In this document: in pieces, positions 25,836 through 34,805 of the stretch
How positions within the stretch are numbered: the first letter of the stretch is position 1
How the letters are laid out: the number at the start of each line of letters is the position of its first letter
Translations under genes and position numbers: made by a program
NCBI GenBank assembly: GCA_030425385.1
Contig: JAUIAH010000013.1
Location: forward strand, 62,001-126,000
Direction: 5' to 3'
Source of the DNA: Verrucomicrobiia bacterium
GTDB taxonomy: Bacteria > Verrucomicrobiota > Verrucomicrobiia > Verrucomicrobiales > DEV007
Length of the DNA stretch: 64,000 nt
Notes under the pieces: model-generated
The model's database searches: none
Told to the model about the DNA's origin: nothing
What the model saw: only the letters and a program-made list of their open reading frames with translations

Positions 25836-26270
25836 TTAGGCTTGGTGCTGGGGAAGCACCGTGAAACGCAGGCGCGCAACCCGTTTGCGATGCGTCGCTG
25901 CCGCCACGGCGGCACGCAGGATACCCTCGATCGCCGCAAGGCGATCATGGCAAGCTTGGAGCGCGCGGACGTCCGATTCACTTGAGGTTAGGATCACCTC
26001 CAGGAGGGAACATCCCTGCACGGGCCGCACTTCTAGAAGCACGAGATCTCGCAAGCTGGGATCACCGACATCGCAGGAAAGCGAAGCGTCGATGGCGTGT
26101 TGTGCTTGCTTTGCATACTGAAGCGATCGGTGCCGTGCACCATCGCGTCTACGACGCTCACGAACCCGCCGATCCTGCTGGCAGACCTCGTTGGGTGAAA
26201 TCCCATCTTCCGGATCGGAATCCTCACAAAGATCCCAGGGATCATTGTTGGCAAATGGCATGATTGACAT
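25836..26270 (-). CDS. Ribosome-binding factor A-like protein
   Basis: The 144-residue protein has an acidic N-terminus, a run of Arg/Glu ('RVRERRRRDGARHRSLQYAKQAQ'), and then a KH-like pattern 'LSCDVGDPSLRDLVLLEVRPVQGCSLLEVIL' followed by 'LAAIEGILRAAVAAATHRKRVARLRFTVLP'. This order (helix, 'DPxLxDLxxxxVxP', strand, helix, 'LRF') matches RbfA, which matures the 16S 5' end, and specifically the divergent RbfA-like group I recall from planctomycetes. The start is uncertain (ATG 26270 or 26261, GTG 26300). It may be an extra RbfA paralogue rather than the main one. Confidence 0.5.
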   Translation of the reverse strand: MSIMPFANNDPWDLCEDSDPEDGISPNEVCQQDRRVRERRRRDGARHRSLQYAKQAQHAIDASLSCDVGDPSLRDLVLLEVRPVQGCSLLEVILTSSESDVRALQACHDRLAAIEGILRAAVAAATHRKRVARLRFTVLPQHQA

Positions 26271-26362
26271 GATATCATGATCGGTATTCGTTAGGCACAC
26301 TGTGAAATTGGTTCACGAGTGCGCGTTTCTCCACCAAGGACAGGTGGCTGATCAATGAGATG

Positions 26363-26397
26363 GCGAAGCCCTGCGTGTTGACGCATAGAGGCTTCGC
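26363..26397. terminator. Hairpin downstream of the symporter operon
   Basis: GCGAAGCC (26363-26370) and GGCTTCGC (26390-26397) pair perfectly, and an inner TGCGT/ACGCA stem extends the structure. On the minus strand it lies about 165 bases past the symporter stop and about 90 bases before the RbfA-like gene start. It could end the symporter operon. There is no good U-tract. The rest of 26301-26562 shows nothing recognisable. Confidence 0.4.
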
Positions 26398-26562
26398 TTC
26401 ATGCCATGACGGCGATAAGCGAGGCGGCTGAGAATGCTGTCAGGAAATGATGCATGTCGACCTCCGTTTGGACCCGCTTAAGGTCGCTGCGAAGAGCGGC
26501 TTGTCAAGCCTTCGTCCAAATGGAGATATCGACGGCATTCGTTGTTCAGAGGGCCAGCGCCT

Positions 26563-28245
26563 TCACGCGCGGAAGAACTTGGCGAGGGTTGCCTCTGAAG
26601 GAGGTTTCGTCATCAGAGAGATGACGATCAGGGCCACCGTGCTTGCCAGCACACAGAAGGTCACGGGCATAATGCCAGGTCCAACGGTGTACTCGCTTCC
26701 ACCAGCGATGATGAAGAAGACGAGCCAGGTGGCCGTGCCTGCGAGAATCGAGGCGACCGCACCTGCTGTGGTGGTGCGTTTCCAATAGAGTGCTCCGAAG
26801 ACGAGAGGTGTTAGCATCGCAAAGCCGCTGAAGCACCATACCGCTAGGTCGAACACGTTCTTGTTCGCAGCCCAGAGAGAGAGGAAGTAGGTGATCGCCA
26901 CGATGCCGATAATGAAAGCGCGTGCGATGAGAATAATCTGTTTGTCAGTGAATCGGTCTGGGCCGGTCTTGTGAAGGACGATGTCATTGGTGAACATGGT
27001 TCCCAGACAGAGAAACTGTGAGTCTAGTGAAGACATGATGGCGGCCAGAACACCCGCGGTGAGGAGCCCCGTGAGAATCGGGCTATGCACCAGATCACTC
27101 ATCATCTTGGACAGGACAGCGGCGGGGGGCACGCCTGGAGGGATCAGCCCAGTAGCCCAGGCACCGATGAGGACACAGGGAACCCAGACGATCATGATGC
27201 ATAAGGGATGCGCCACGAGTGTGAGCTTAAAGGTGTTTGCACTCTTGGCCGTGAGCCAGTGCTGAAAGAGGTGTGGAAACATGCCCACGCTAAGTGGGAT
27301 GAAGAGATACGTGAGGAACATCCACGGAGGAATGCCTAGTTCCCGATGGGCATCGATCAATTCACCGTTGGGGCCGGGACGTTTGTAGTCCATCTCCAAC
27401 GTTTTCCGTCCAAGGTGAGGTTGATAACCCGCGAGGCTTGGATCCGCCTCGCCTCGCACTTTCCCTCGAACGAGGGGTTCCGTTAGCTCTTCTACTTGCC
27501 CATCGACGATCCCGTAGTTCTGCACTAACAAACCCTTATCATTCACCGTCAAGGGGACTTTGCTGGCTTGCTCCAAACCGCCAAGGCTTTTGACAATGAC
27601 AGTGAAGGCGACGATCCCCATCGCCATGAAGACAAGAGTTTGGAAGGTGTTCGCCCACGCCGCACCTCGAGAGCCTCCCGCGAAGATGTAGGCCAGGACG
27701 ATGAGGCAAATGCCCAAACCCGAGAGCCAGGGAGGCACGCCTCCATTCCACAACGGATTGGCGTGTGGAAAGAGGTTGGGAAACGCCCCAGCGGTCACGG
27801 GGAGAATGGTTTTCCCGGCGCCGATGACTCCAATCAAGAGGTAGGGAATGACGAGCCCAACCAAGATAGGGAAGAGAAGGTAGCCGATGCGATTGGACTC
27901 GAAACGCGCGCGAAAGAACTGAATCTGAGTCACAAAGCCGTGCTTCACACCCAGACTCCAAAGCTTGATGCCGATGGCAAAGAAACAGATCACATGGACC
28001 AGGCCGGAAATGGAAGCCATGAGTCCATAGACGCCGATACCGCGCTCGAAGGACTTCCCGGTAGAACCAACCAGGGCAAAAGCCGTCATCGTGGTGCCGA
28101 AGACGGACATCAGGAGAAGGAATGGGCCGATCGAGTGGCTGGCGACAAAGTAGTCCTTGCTTGTGCCGCGAGATTTGCTCCCACTGAGCATGCCCAGCCC
28201 TAGCAGAAGACTGAGATAGATGAGGATGACGACGAGAACGGTCAT
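26563..28245 (-). CDS. Sodium:solute symporter (SSS family)
   Basis: The 560-residue membrane protein has about 13 hydrophobic segments and family landmarks, e.g. 'DYFVASHSIGPFLLLMSVFGTTMTAFALVGSTG' near the N-terminus (the SSS 'xxRxxG...TxxSA' region), 'GVLAAIMSSLDSQFLCLGTMFTNDIV' and 'WCFSGFAMLTPLVFGALYWKRTT'. It would import an organic solute with sodium. A soluble insert of about 100 residues between mid-protein helices ('ELTEPLVRGKVRGEADPSLAGY') is unusual. The DUF3311 gene upstream by nine bases is its usual small partner. Substrate unknown; context suggests a sugar-derived or sulfated compound. Confidence 0.85.
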   Translation of the reverse strand: MTVLVVILIYLSLLLGLGMLSGSKSRGTSKDYFVASHSIGPFLLLMSVFGTTMTAFALVGSTGKSFERGIGVYGLMASISGLVHVICFFAIGIKLWSLGVKHGFVTQIQFFRARFESNRIGYLLFPILVGLVIPYLLIGVIGAGKTILPVTAGAFPNLFPHANPLWNGGVPPWLSGLGICLIVLAYIFAGGSRGAAWANTFQTLVFMAMGIVAFTVIVKSLGGLEQASKVPLTVNDKGLLVQNYGIVDGQVEELTEPLVRGKVRGEADPSLAGYQPHLGRKTLEMDYKRPGPNGELIDAHRELGIPPWMFLTYLFIPLSVGMFPHLFQHWLTAKSANTFKLTLVAHPLCIMIVWVPCVLIGAWATGLIPPGVPPAAVLSKMMSDLVHSPILTGLLTAGVLAAIMSSLDSQFLCLGTMFTNDIVLHKTGPDRFTDKQIILIARAFIIGIVAITYFLSLWAANKNVFDLAVWCFSGFAMLTPLVFGALYWKRTTTAGAVASILAGTATWLVFFIIAGGSEYTVGPGIMPVTFCVLASTVALIVISLMTKPPSEATLAKFFRA

Positions 28246-28254
28246 GGGGCTTGA

Positions 28255-28506
28255 TTAATGAATGTCGTATTTCTTGTCTTTCAGATTGGCTTTCACATCC
28301 TGGCCGGTGGCCCAACGGATGAGATCATGCGGCCAAGCAAATTTGATCGCTAAGGTGGCGAGGATGGCCACAGCGATGGAGAAACAGGCGTGGTAAGCGA
28401 GTCCAACGGGGATGAAGCCTAAGACAAGATTGGTGTTATCCCAGAGCCAGAAATCCTGGTGGAGCACAAGCATCGCGATGGCGATGAAGATGAGGAGAGC
28501 CTTCAT
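28255..28506 (-). CDS. DUF3311 small membrane partner of the symporter
   Basis: The 83-residue protein has two transmembrane segments with a conserved 'HQDFWLWDN' and 'GFIPVGLAYHACFSI' between them, the DUF3311 pattern. DUF3311 genes sit next to SSS symporters and probably form a small subunit (family knowledge). It starts 12 bases after a strong hairpin at 28519-28544 and ends nine bases before the symporter. Confidence 0.8.
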   Translation of the reverse strand: MKALLIFIAIAMLVLHQDFWLWDNTNLVLGFIPVGLAYHACFSIAVAILATLAIKFAWPHDLIRWATGQDVKANLKDKKYDIH

Positions 28507-28518
28507 GATGAAATGACA

Positions 28519-28544
28519 GAGGCAGGTGCAAGAGCACCTGCCTC
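28519..28544 (-). other. Intercistronic 11-bp hairpin between the PQQ-like and transporter genes
   Basis: GAGGCAGGTGC (28519-28529) and GCACCTGCCTC (28534-28544) form a perfect stem with a 4-base AAGA loop (read on the plus strand). It lies between the stop of the propeller gene (28577) and the DUF3311 start (28506). The U-tract after it on the minus strand is weak (TGTCATTTC). It may reduce or stabilise expression of one side of the operon rather than end it. Confidence 0.6.
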
Positions 28545-28576
28545 CGTGAAATGGAGTTTGTTAGGGTGATCAAGCG

Positions 28577-30151
28577 TTACTTGCTCTCGCCCTTCACCGG
28601 CGTGCCTTCCGCGCTGAACGCATAGAGGTGCGATTGTGTCGTGATGTAGAGAGTACCGTTGGCAACGACTGGGCTCGAGTAGATGGGGCCGTTGAACTCC
28701 ACTGCGGGCGCAGCCCCGTCTTCTCCCCGGATCACATTGAGCTCTTTGCCAGTGCCAAGGACGATGAGTTCGCCTTCTTCCGTGCCTAGATACATCTTGC
28801 CATCTGCCACTAGGGGGCTGCCCCAGATGTGGCCAAAGGTGTCGTACTCCCAATACTTCTCGCCCGTATTCGCATCGAAGCAGTAAGCGAAACCGCGGTA
28901 ATCAGCGGTGTAGAGAAGGTCATCGACGATCGCAGGGGTGGTCATGGAGCGCTCAATGCCTTTGAAAGTCCATTCGGCCTTGCCCGAGATATCGCCCTCC
29001 TTGGAGGGATCGATGCAGCTCAGCATGCCAAGGCCTTCGCCGTGCTCGGGGTCCTGGCCAGTGAGCACGTAGACCTTGTCTTTGTAGAAGACTGGAGTAG
29101 CCACCACTTCGTTAGGGCCCTTTGGCTTGGGATACTTCACTTTGCGGTACTCCGGTGGATTGGCGTCATAGCGGAAGAACTCTTGCAGAACACCAAAGGT
29201 TTCACCGTCTTCTTCCTCTTCCACCGGCTTGGGATCAAAGCCGTAGAGCCAGCCATCACCAGCGCCAAAGATGATCATATCTTGACCGTTCAAATTGCCC
29301 ATGGCGGGTGAGGCCCAGGAACAATGAAGGACGCGCGAACTGATGTCAGACATCTCCTCCGCCACGAGTTCGCCCGTCTTGGCATCGAGCATGATGAGGC
29401 TCGGTGCAGAAGGCGCGGGCAGGTTGAGGTGGGACCAATCCACACCGTTCGACGTGGTTGCGATCACGTTGCCATCGTGGACGATGACAGAGCTACTGGC
29501 GACATTGTGAGGGAACACGCCAAGCTCGCCACGCATGTCGTAGACCCAAATAATGTCGGCGTCTTTCGGGCCGACCTCGACGGGCTCATTCCCAGGGCCA
29601 GCCATGTATTTGCCCTCGTCTTGCATGCCTTGGTTGCCGTTCTTCTGACCCTCGACATCGAAGCAGAGGATCTCGCATCGGTTGGTCACGACATACCCGC
29701 GGTCTTCCACGATCGTCGCGCTAGAACAGATTCCGAGGAATTCCCAATCGGATACTTTCCCTGCGCCTAACTTGGGCACCACCAGTTGCCAAAGATACTC
29801 ACCGGTCTGCTCGTCGAAGCACATGACGTTGCCACGATCGCCAATGTGCTTGGGATCCCGCGGCGACTCATTGTTCGTACCGACAAACACTTTCCCATTG
29901 GCGATGGTCGGTGTGCCATACGTTTGCGAACCGACCTTGGCGACCCACTTGACTTGGCTGGTGGTCGACAGATCAACCTCTTCCGTACCTTTCTTGAAAT
30001 CACCTGGCTCCATCTTGGCACCGGGGATGTTCTTCTCATCAGAGATCATGTTGCGATCGTCGCTGCCACCCCATTGGGTCCAATCAGCAGCCAACGCGCC
30101 GGACAGCCCAAGGCCGCTGACGAGTGAGAGTAGTGTGAGTCTTGATTTCAT
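28577..30151 (-). CDS. Exported PQQ-like beta-propeller protein
   Basis: The 524-residue protein has a signal peptide (residues 1-21, ALAAD) and repeated blades of the PQQ/quinoprotein type: 'SQTYGTPTIANGKVFVGTNN', 'DEQTGEYLWQLVVP', 'DANTGEKYWEYDTFGHIWGSPLVADGKMYLGTEEGEL'. The AxDxxTGxxxW motif that docks in PQQ propellers recurs. No residues for an actual PQQ dehydrogenase (Ca-binding Glu/Asn/Asp set) could be identified, so it may only bind, like many verrucomicrobial 'PQQ-like' proteins. It follows a second propeller gene by 39 bases. Confidence 0.8.
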   Translation of the reverse strand: MKSRLTLLSLVSGLGLSGALAADWTQWGGSDDRNMISDEKNIPGAKMEPGDFKKGTEEVDLSTTSQVKWVAKVGSQTYGTPTIANGKVFVGTNNESPRDPKHIGDRGNVMCFDEQTGEYLWQLVVPKLGAGKVSDWEFLGICSSATIVEDRGYVVTNRCEILCFDVEGQKNGNQGMQDEGKYMAGPGNEPVEVGPKDADIIWVYDMRGELGVFPHNVASSSVIVHDGNVIATTSNGVDWSHLNLPAPSAPSLIMLDAKTGELVAEEMSDISSRVLHCSWASPAMGNLNGQDMIIFGAGDGWLYGFDPKPVEEEEDGETFGVLQEFFRYDANPPEYRKVKYPKPKGPNEVVATPVFYKDKVYVLTGQDPEHGEGLGMLSCIDPSKEGDISGKAEWTFKGIERSMTTPAIVDDLLYTADYRGFAYCFDANTGEKYWEYDTFGHIWGSPLVADGKMYLGTEEGELIVLGTGKELNVIRGEDGAAPAVEFNGPIYSSPVVANGTLYITTQSHLYAFSAEGTPVKGESK

Positions 30152-30190
30152 AAATGATTGCTGTAGGAGGTTTGTTAGTTTGGGCGTGGG

Positions 30191-32473
30191 TTATGAATTG
30201 GGTGTGATGGAAATATTATCCACGAAAACAGGTTTCTGACTTTGAGGTGAGAAACCGAAGATGCCAGGGGCACCGTGCGTGTTCGCGTGTTGATGCTCGA
30301 ACTCAATGGTCCATTCTTCGGGCTCGGGCTGGCCTTTCTCCCACGCCTTGGCGCGAACGACTCCAGAACCGTCTTCATTCACATCCACCCGAGACTTGAT
30401 GGTATACCAAGCTTTTGCCTTAATGGCAAAGGGAACGCTATGCTTGATCCGTTCGTGGTTGCTGCTGATTTCGATCTGCTTAGGATTCCCGCGCAGGGAA
30501 ATGAGATAGCGCTGATTGATCACCCCGATATCACCCTTGATGCGTCGATTGCCATCGGTCATCACATCAGCCTGTAAGGTGTAGTTCTTCATATCTTCCG
30601 TTCCGATGAACGAGGTGGCGCGTTGGAAGAGAACACGGTCTAACGTCTTTCTTAGAACCTTGCCGCCTTCATGGTCGCGGATCTCCCATTTCAATCGGGC
30701 ACCGATCCAAGGGAGGGGAGGGAAGGCGTAATTCACGCCGTCCATCTCATGAGGCACACTGAGCTCGAACGATTCGAAATCTTGAGTGTATGGCAGATTG
30801 CCTAACAAACGGCCGCGAACGAACCCGCTCTTGCCATCGGCCGTGCCTTTGAACATGCCAGCGGACTCTTTCGAACTCTTGGCGGTCACCAGTTTGGCAC
30901 CATCGACGGTGGCGTCGAGGCGCGCTTTCACTTTGGCGGTGGGAGGGATGAAGGCTTCGAACGAGGGCGTCACCTCTTTGCCACGCACGCCAACGGCATC
31001 GATCTCGTAGGCTTTGAGACTCACGGACTCACCAGCGGTGAGTCGGAGTTCGTTTGGCACGACAGCAAGAGCCGTCGGGGTGCCCATTTCCAAGGGCTTA
31101 TCCTCAGGGATGTCGAGGTAGTTGATCTTGGAATAGCCCATCTTGAAGCAATAGAGCTTCGAAGTGGTATGCACATAAACGTGACCATCCCAAATGGCTG
31201 GGGCACCCAGACAGGCACCTTCCATTTCCATTTCCACCAAGCGCTCGGCTTTCTCGTCACTGGGCTTGATCACGAAGAATTTCCCATTGTGTGTCGGCAC
31301 ATAAAGGATGCCGTCTGCATAAGTGGGAGAGGCGTGAATGTTATCAGAATCAAGTTTCTCGCGCCAGAGCACATTCCCATTGGTCACATCGACGTTGCAG
31401 AGGTGGCCTGTCTTATCGACAACATAAGCGCGATCTCCCACGAGGCAGGGTGAACTCGTGAAGGCGATCAGGTCATTTCGCCAGAGTTCGCAAGATTGAT
31501 CGAGCACTGCTTGCTCTTCGCCGGGACCAATCAGCTTCTCGGGAAGCTTGAGCCCGATCATCCGACCTTCATTGGTGGTGTCGTGGTTCTCTTTGCCATG
31601 AATGCAAATAAGGGTTCCGCTAGGCTCGTGGATGGAGAGCGTGCTGTTGACGCCGCCTTTGGAGAAATGATAGCGCCAGAGAGGTTGACCCGTATTCGCG
31701 TTGATGCAAACGACGTTGCCACAGCCTGTGCCGGCATAGAAGACGCGTTTGCCGTCTCGTGTTTCAAAGACCGGAGTGGAGTTGGAGCTATCCTTCGGTG
31801 GGGTGCCGGGCTCGGAAGACCAGAGCGGTTCGCCCGTGTGTTTGTCGAAGGCGTAGAAGCGGTCGCGGGCCGGCCCTTGATTGCCCCAGAAGCTGGTGAT
31901 TCCGCGAGTGATCACCATGTCACCATCGATGACGGGGGCACCAGTGCGGCCATTTGGAAAGGTCAGGCGACCGAAAGACTCCATCAGGCTGTGTTGCCAG
32001 AGCAGTTTGCCCGCGTTGTCGAAGCAACTAAAGAGCCCGGTTGAGGTGAGCAGGTAGACGTTGCGTGTTTCCTGATCAACCTTCGGGCTGCCGGTGCCAT
32101 AGCGGCTATAGACGGTGTCACTGATGAAATCATTGAAGCGCTGTTCCCAGATCTTGGTGCCCTTCTCCGCGTCGAGGCAGGAAAGGATGATACGCTGCTC
32201 GGGTCCGTCCGCATCCCCGTTGTAGGCGAAGGAGTAGAGCTTGCCATCGACGATCACGGGACATCCGCGACCGGAGAGCGGATACGTCCATTTCAAATTC
32301 TTCTCTCCCTCGAAGGACCACCCTTCGTAGGTCTCCGGGCTCACACCGGTTTGAAACGGGCCGCGCCAATCAAAGAGGTTGGCTTGTTCCTCACTTTGGG
32401 CGAGGAGGGTAGACGTCCCCGCCGCCAGAGCGAGAAGGAACGATGAGGTCTTGGCAGGGAGCAGCTTGTGCAT
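30191..32473 (-). CDS. Exported PQQ-like beta-propeller with C-terminal jelly-roll domain
   Basis: The 760-residue protein starts at ATG 32473, giving the signal peptide MHKLLPAKTSSFLLALAAG ending at LLAQ; a frame continuing to 32527 would hide it. The first 470 residues have propeller blades such as 'LDAEKGTKIWEQRF', 'DKHTGEPLWSSEPG', 'NANTGQPLWRYHF' and 'VTNGNVLWREKL'. The last 170 residues form a beta-sandwich ('LPYTQDFESFELSVPHE', 'ENYTLQADV'-like, 'RAKAWEKGQPEPEEW') that resembles a DUF1080/LamG carbohydrate-associated domain. It is the first gene of the operon with the second propeller, DUF3311 and the symporter. Confidence 0.8.
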   Translation of the reverse strand: MHKLLPAKTSSFLLALAAGTSTLLAQSEEQANLFDWRGPFQTGVSPETYEGWSFEGEKNLKWTYPLSGRGCPVIVDGKLYSFAYNGDADGPEQRIILSCLDAEKGTKIWEQRFNDFISDTVYSRYGTGSPKVDQETRNVYLLTSTGLFSCFDNAGKLLWQHSLMESFGRLTFPNGRTGAPVIDGDMVITRGITSFWGNQGPARDRFYAFDKHTGEPLWSSEPGTPPKDSSNSTPVFETRDGKRVFYAGTGCGNVVCINANTGQPLWRYHFSKGGVNSTLSIHEPSGTLICIHGKENHDTTNEGRMIGLKLPEKLIGPGEEQAVLDQSCELWRNDLIAFTSSPCLVGDRAYVVDKTGHLCNVDVTNGNVLWREKLDSDNIHASPTYADGILYVPTHNGKFFVIKPSDEKAERLVEMEMEGACLGAPAIWDGHVYVHTTSKLYCFKMGYSKINYLDIPEDKPLEMGTPTALAVVPNELRLTAGESVSLKAYEIDAVGVRGKEVTPSFEAFIPPTAKVKARLDATVDGAKLVTAKSSKESAGMFKGTADGKSGFVRGRLLGNLPYTQDFESFELSVPHEMDGVNYAFPPLPWIGARLKWEIRDHEGGKVLRKTLDRVLFQRATSFIGTEDMKNYTLQADVMTDGNRRIKGDIGVINQRYLISLRGNPKQIEISSNHERIKHSVPFAIKAKAWYTIKSRVDVNEDGSGVVRAKAWEKGQPEPEEWTIEFEHQHANTHGAPGIFGFSPQSQKPVFVDNISITPNS

Positions 32474-32621
32474 AGTGGCTTGAATCATCCTGGGGTTCAA
32501 CGGTTGCGGTGAATCACCGGGTCCCATACGGGGCGGAGGTCACCACGGGACTGTGAACTGCCCCCTACACGTGTCAATGATTCCTCTCCTCAAAGGCGAG
32601 GGGTTCTGCTACCTCATCGTC
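32474..32621. promoter_or_regulatory. Divergent promoter region of the propeller/symporter operon and the cytochrome gene
   Basis: These 148 bases separate the minus-strand propeller gene from the plus-strand cytochrome gene and must carry both promoters. A GTCCC/GGGAC inverted repeat spans 32520-32551 around GC-rich sequence. No clear -35/-10 pairs were recognised. Confidence 0.4.
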
Positions 32622-34796
32622 ATGCGTCGCCTCCTCGGTTTCTATCTCCTCATCGTGCCCATTGCTCTCGCGGAACCACGATTGGCGGGGCTGTCTCGGC
32701 TCCATGGCGATCTCCCTCAAGCCTTGGTGGGACAGGCGCTCTTGAATGAGCTCCATTGCCATCGCTGCCACGATCCCGAGGAGGCCTCTGTGCCGACTCC
32801 AGATCTCTCCGAAGTGGGATCGCGCCTGCATGCAGAGGGCATTCGCGCCCGACTAGAGCACCCCGCCATCACGATGCCCGATCCGCTCCATGCCCTCTCG
32901 GAGGAGGAACGGGCCGCCACCATCACCTCGCTGGTGCATTATCTTAGCTCGTTGCGAGCCTCGGAGGAGGCAACTCCTCTCGAGGGAGACCCAGCGCGAG
33001 GGGCGCTTCTGCGCCAGCAGGTGGGCTGCACGGCCTGTCACGGGCCGACCAACGAATCGTTTCGGGCTGCGCACTACCAACCGGAAGGCTTGACGACCTT
33101 TCTCCTCGATCCGCACCAGGCACGCCCTGCTGGACGCATGCCCTCTCTCCAACTCACGCTGCGCGAGGCAGCTGACCTCACGGCCCATTTGCAGGAACTC
33201 AGGCCGCCTGCCGCTTCCGCTCCCCCTCGCGGTGGAAAGGGCATCGAGGCGGGTCGTCTGGCCTTTGAGCGGCACCGCTGCGCTCAGTGTCATTCGCAGG
33301 AGCCAATCTGGGAAGCCACCGCACCGTCATGGCGTTCTGCCGATCTTGAGAGTGGATGCCTTTCCGTGACCCCTCCGGCAGCGAGTCCGCGATACACCCT
33401 TGCGCCATGGCAACGCGAGGCCCTCGTGGCGGCGTTGAAGGAATCAGCTTCAACCCCAGCACGAAAAGATGACGCTCCCGAACGCCTGCACACGCACCTG
33501 GCGCAGTGGAACTGCGTTGCTTGCCACGAGCGCGACGGGCTTGGAGGCGTCATGCCCGATCACGATCCACAGTTCACGTCTACCAATCTGAACCTCGGTG
33601 ATCAGGCACGCTTGCCGCCCACACTTACTGGCGTCGGCGCCAAACTGCATCCCTCGTGGTTGCGCAAAGTGCTCGTGGAAGGGGCGTCCGTGCGCCCTTA
33701 CATGCACACAAGAATGCCCGTCTTCGCGCGAGGCCCCATGGAGACCCTGTCAGAATCCTTGAGTCAACAAGACGCCGTGCTGGAGCCATTTCCACAGCCA
33801 CAGATTGAGGAACGCGAGGCTCGCGAAGCGGGCCATGCCCTCGTAGGAGAGAAAGGCTTCGGTTGCATCGCCTGCCATCCTTACAAAGGTCGCAGTGCCA
33901 CCACTCTAGCAGCAGTAGAACTCACTTCCATGACGGCGCGCCTGCAGAAGGGCTGGTTTCAGCAATACGTTCGAGAGCCTAGCCGATTCCAGCCCCTCAC
34001 CATCATGCCAAGCTACTGGCCCAATGGGCAGTCCACCCGACCTGAGATCCTTGGAGGAGATCCTGACAAACAGATCGAGGCTCTTTGGAACTACCTCTCC
34101 AGGGGACGGGAGGCGCGTCCACCCCAAGGCGTGCGCCGCGACCCGATTCTCCTTCACGTCGCGGAAGAGGCGGTGATGCTTCGACGTCAATATCCCGGCG
34201 TGGGCAAGCGCGGCATTGGAGTCGGTTACCCTGCTGGCATCCATCTCGTCTTCGATGCTGGGCAACTGCGCCTCGCGGCGCTGTGGACAGGAGAATTTGT
34301 CGATGCCTCGGGCGCCTTCCGCGGGCAAGGCTCTGGCAATGTCCAACCGCGTAGCCGTCAGGTAGTCTCCTTTCCCACTGGACCAGCCATCGCTCGCCTG
34401 ACTTCTCCAGAAGAGGCCTGGCCTGACAATGAGGCCAAGAAAGCGCCGGGCTTCCAATTTCAAGGCTACGACCTCGATGCGAAACGGCGCCCCACCTTCC
34501 GCTATCAGTTTGGCGATAGTGCGTTCACGGATGGATTCGTCGATCAGCTCAGCGATGCGGGAGAACCCACCTTGGTCCGAACGCTTACGGTGTCGCAACC
34601 TTCAGCGGCCCTCTATCTTCGCGTCGCCGCGCACGCCTCGATCACCTTTACAGACGGGCAGTATCGCATCGGTGATCAACTTACCCTCACACCCTCGCGC
34701 CCTGGAATCATCCAACCCGCCGCTGATGAGAAGTCCATCTTGATGATCCCTCTTTCCAAAGCCACCCTCACCATCGTCTACGAAATCACCCCGTAG
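32622..34796 (+). CDS. Exported multiheme c-type cytochrome with DUF6797-like C-terminal domain
   Basis: The 724-residue protein starts at ATG 32622 (MRRLLGFYLLIVPIALAEP), which gives a signal peptide. Five CxxCH heme sites occur at about residues 46 (CHRCH), 136 (CTACH), 220 (CAQCH), 298 (CVACH) and 415 (CIACH), so it is probably a pentaheme periplasmic electron carrier. Residues from about 500 on ('VGYPAGIHLVFDAGQLRLAALWTGEFVDASG') resemble the DUF6797-type domain also found in the large protein at 37832-42400, which binds no obvious heme. It may accept electrons from dehydrogenase-type propellers encoded divergently. Confidence 0.8.
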   Translation: MRRLLGFYLLIVPIALAEPRLAGLSRLHGDLPQALVGQALLNELHCHRCHDPEEASVPTPDLSEVGSRLHAEGIRARLEHPAITMPDPLHALSEEERAATITSLVHYLSSLRASEEATPLEGDPARGALLRQQVGCTACHGPTNESFRAAHYQPEGLTTFLLDPHQARPAGRMPSLQLTLREAADLTAHLQELRPPAASAPPRGGKGIEAGRLAFERHRCAQCHSQEPIWEATAPSWRSADLESGCLSVTPPAASPRYTLAPWQREALVAALKESASTPARKDDAPERLHTHLAQWNCVACHERDGLGGVMPDHDPQFTSTNLNLGDQARLPPTLTGVGAKLHPSWLRKVLVEGASVRPYMHTRMPVFARGPMETLSESLSQQDAVLEPFPQPQIEEREAREAGHALVGEKGFGCIACHPYKGRSATTLAAVELTSMTARLQKGWFQQYVREPSRFQPLTIMPSYWPNGQSTRPEILGGDPDKQIEALWNYLSRGREARPPQGVRRDPILLHVAEEAVMLRRQYPGVGKRGIGVGYPAGIHLVFDAGQLRLAALWTGEFVDASGAFRGQGSGNVQPRSRQVVSFPTGPAIARLTSPEEAWPDNEAKKAPGFQFQGYDLDAKRRPTFRYQFGDSAFTDGFVDQLSDAGEPTLVRTLTVSQPSAALYLRVAAHASITFTDGQYRIGDQLTLTPSRPGIIQPAADEKSILMIPLSKATLTIVYEITP

Positions 34797-34805
34797 CTGA
34801 GTCTA

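Noticed and set aside
27539-28315. A 258-codon minus-strand frame over the symporter gene
   Set aside because: It is a shifted frame of the symporter, rich in Arg/His/Ser/Pro, with no membrane segments. The symporter frame has clear family motifs.
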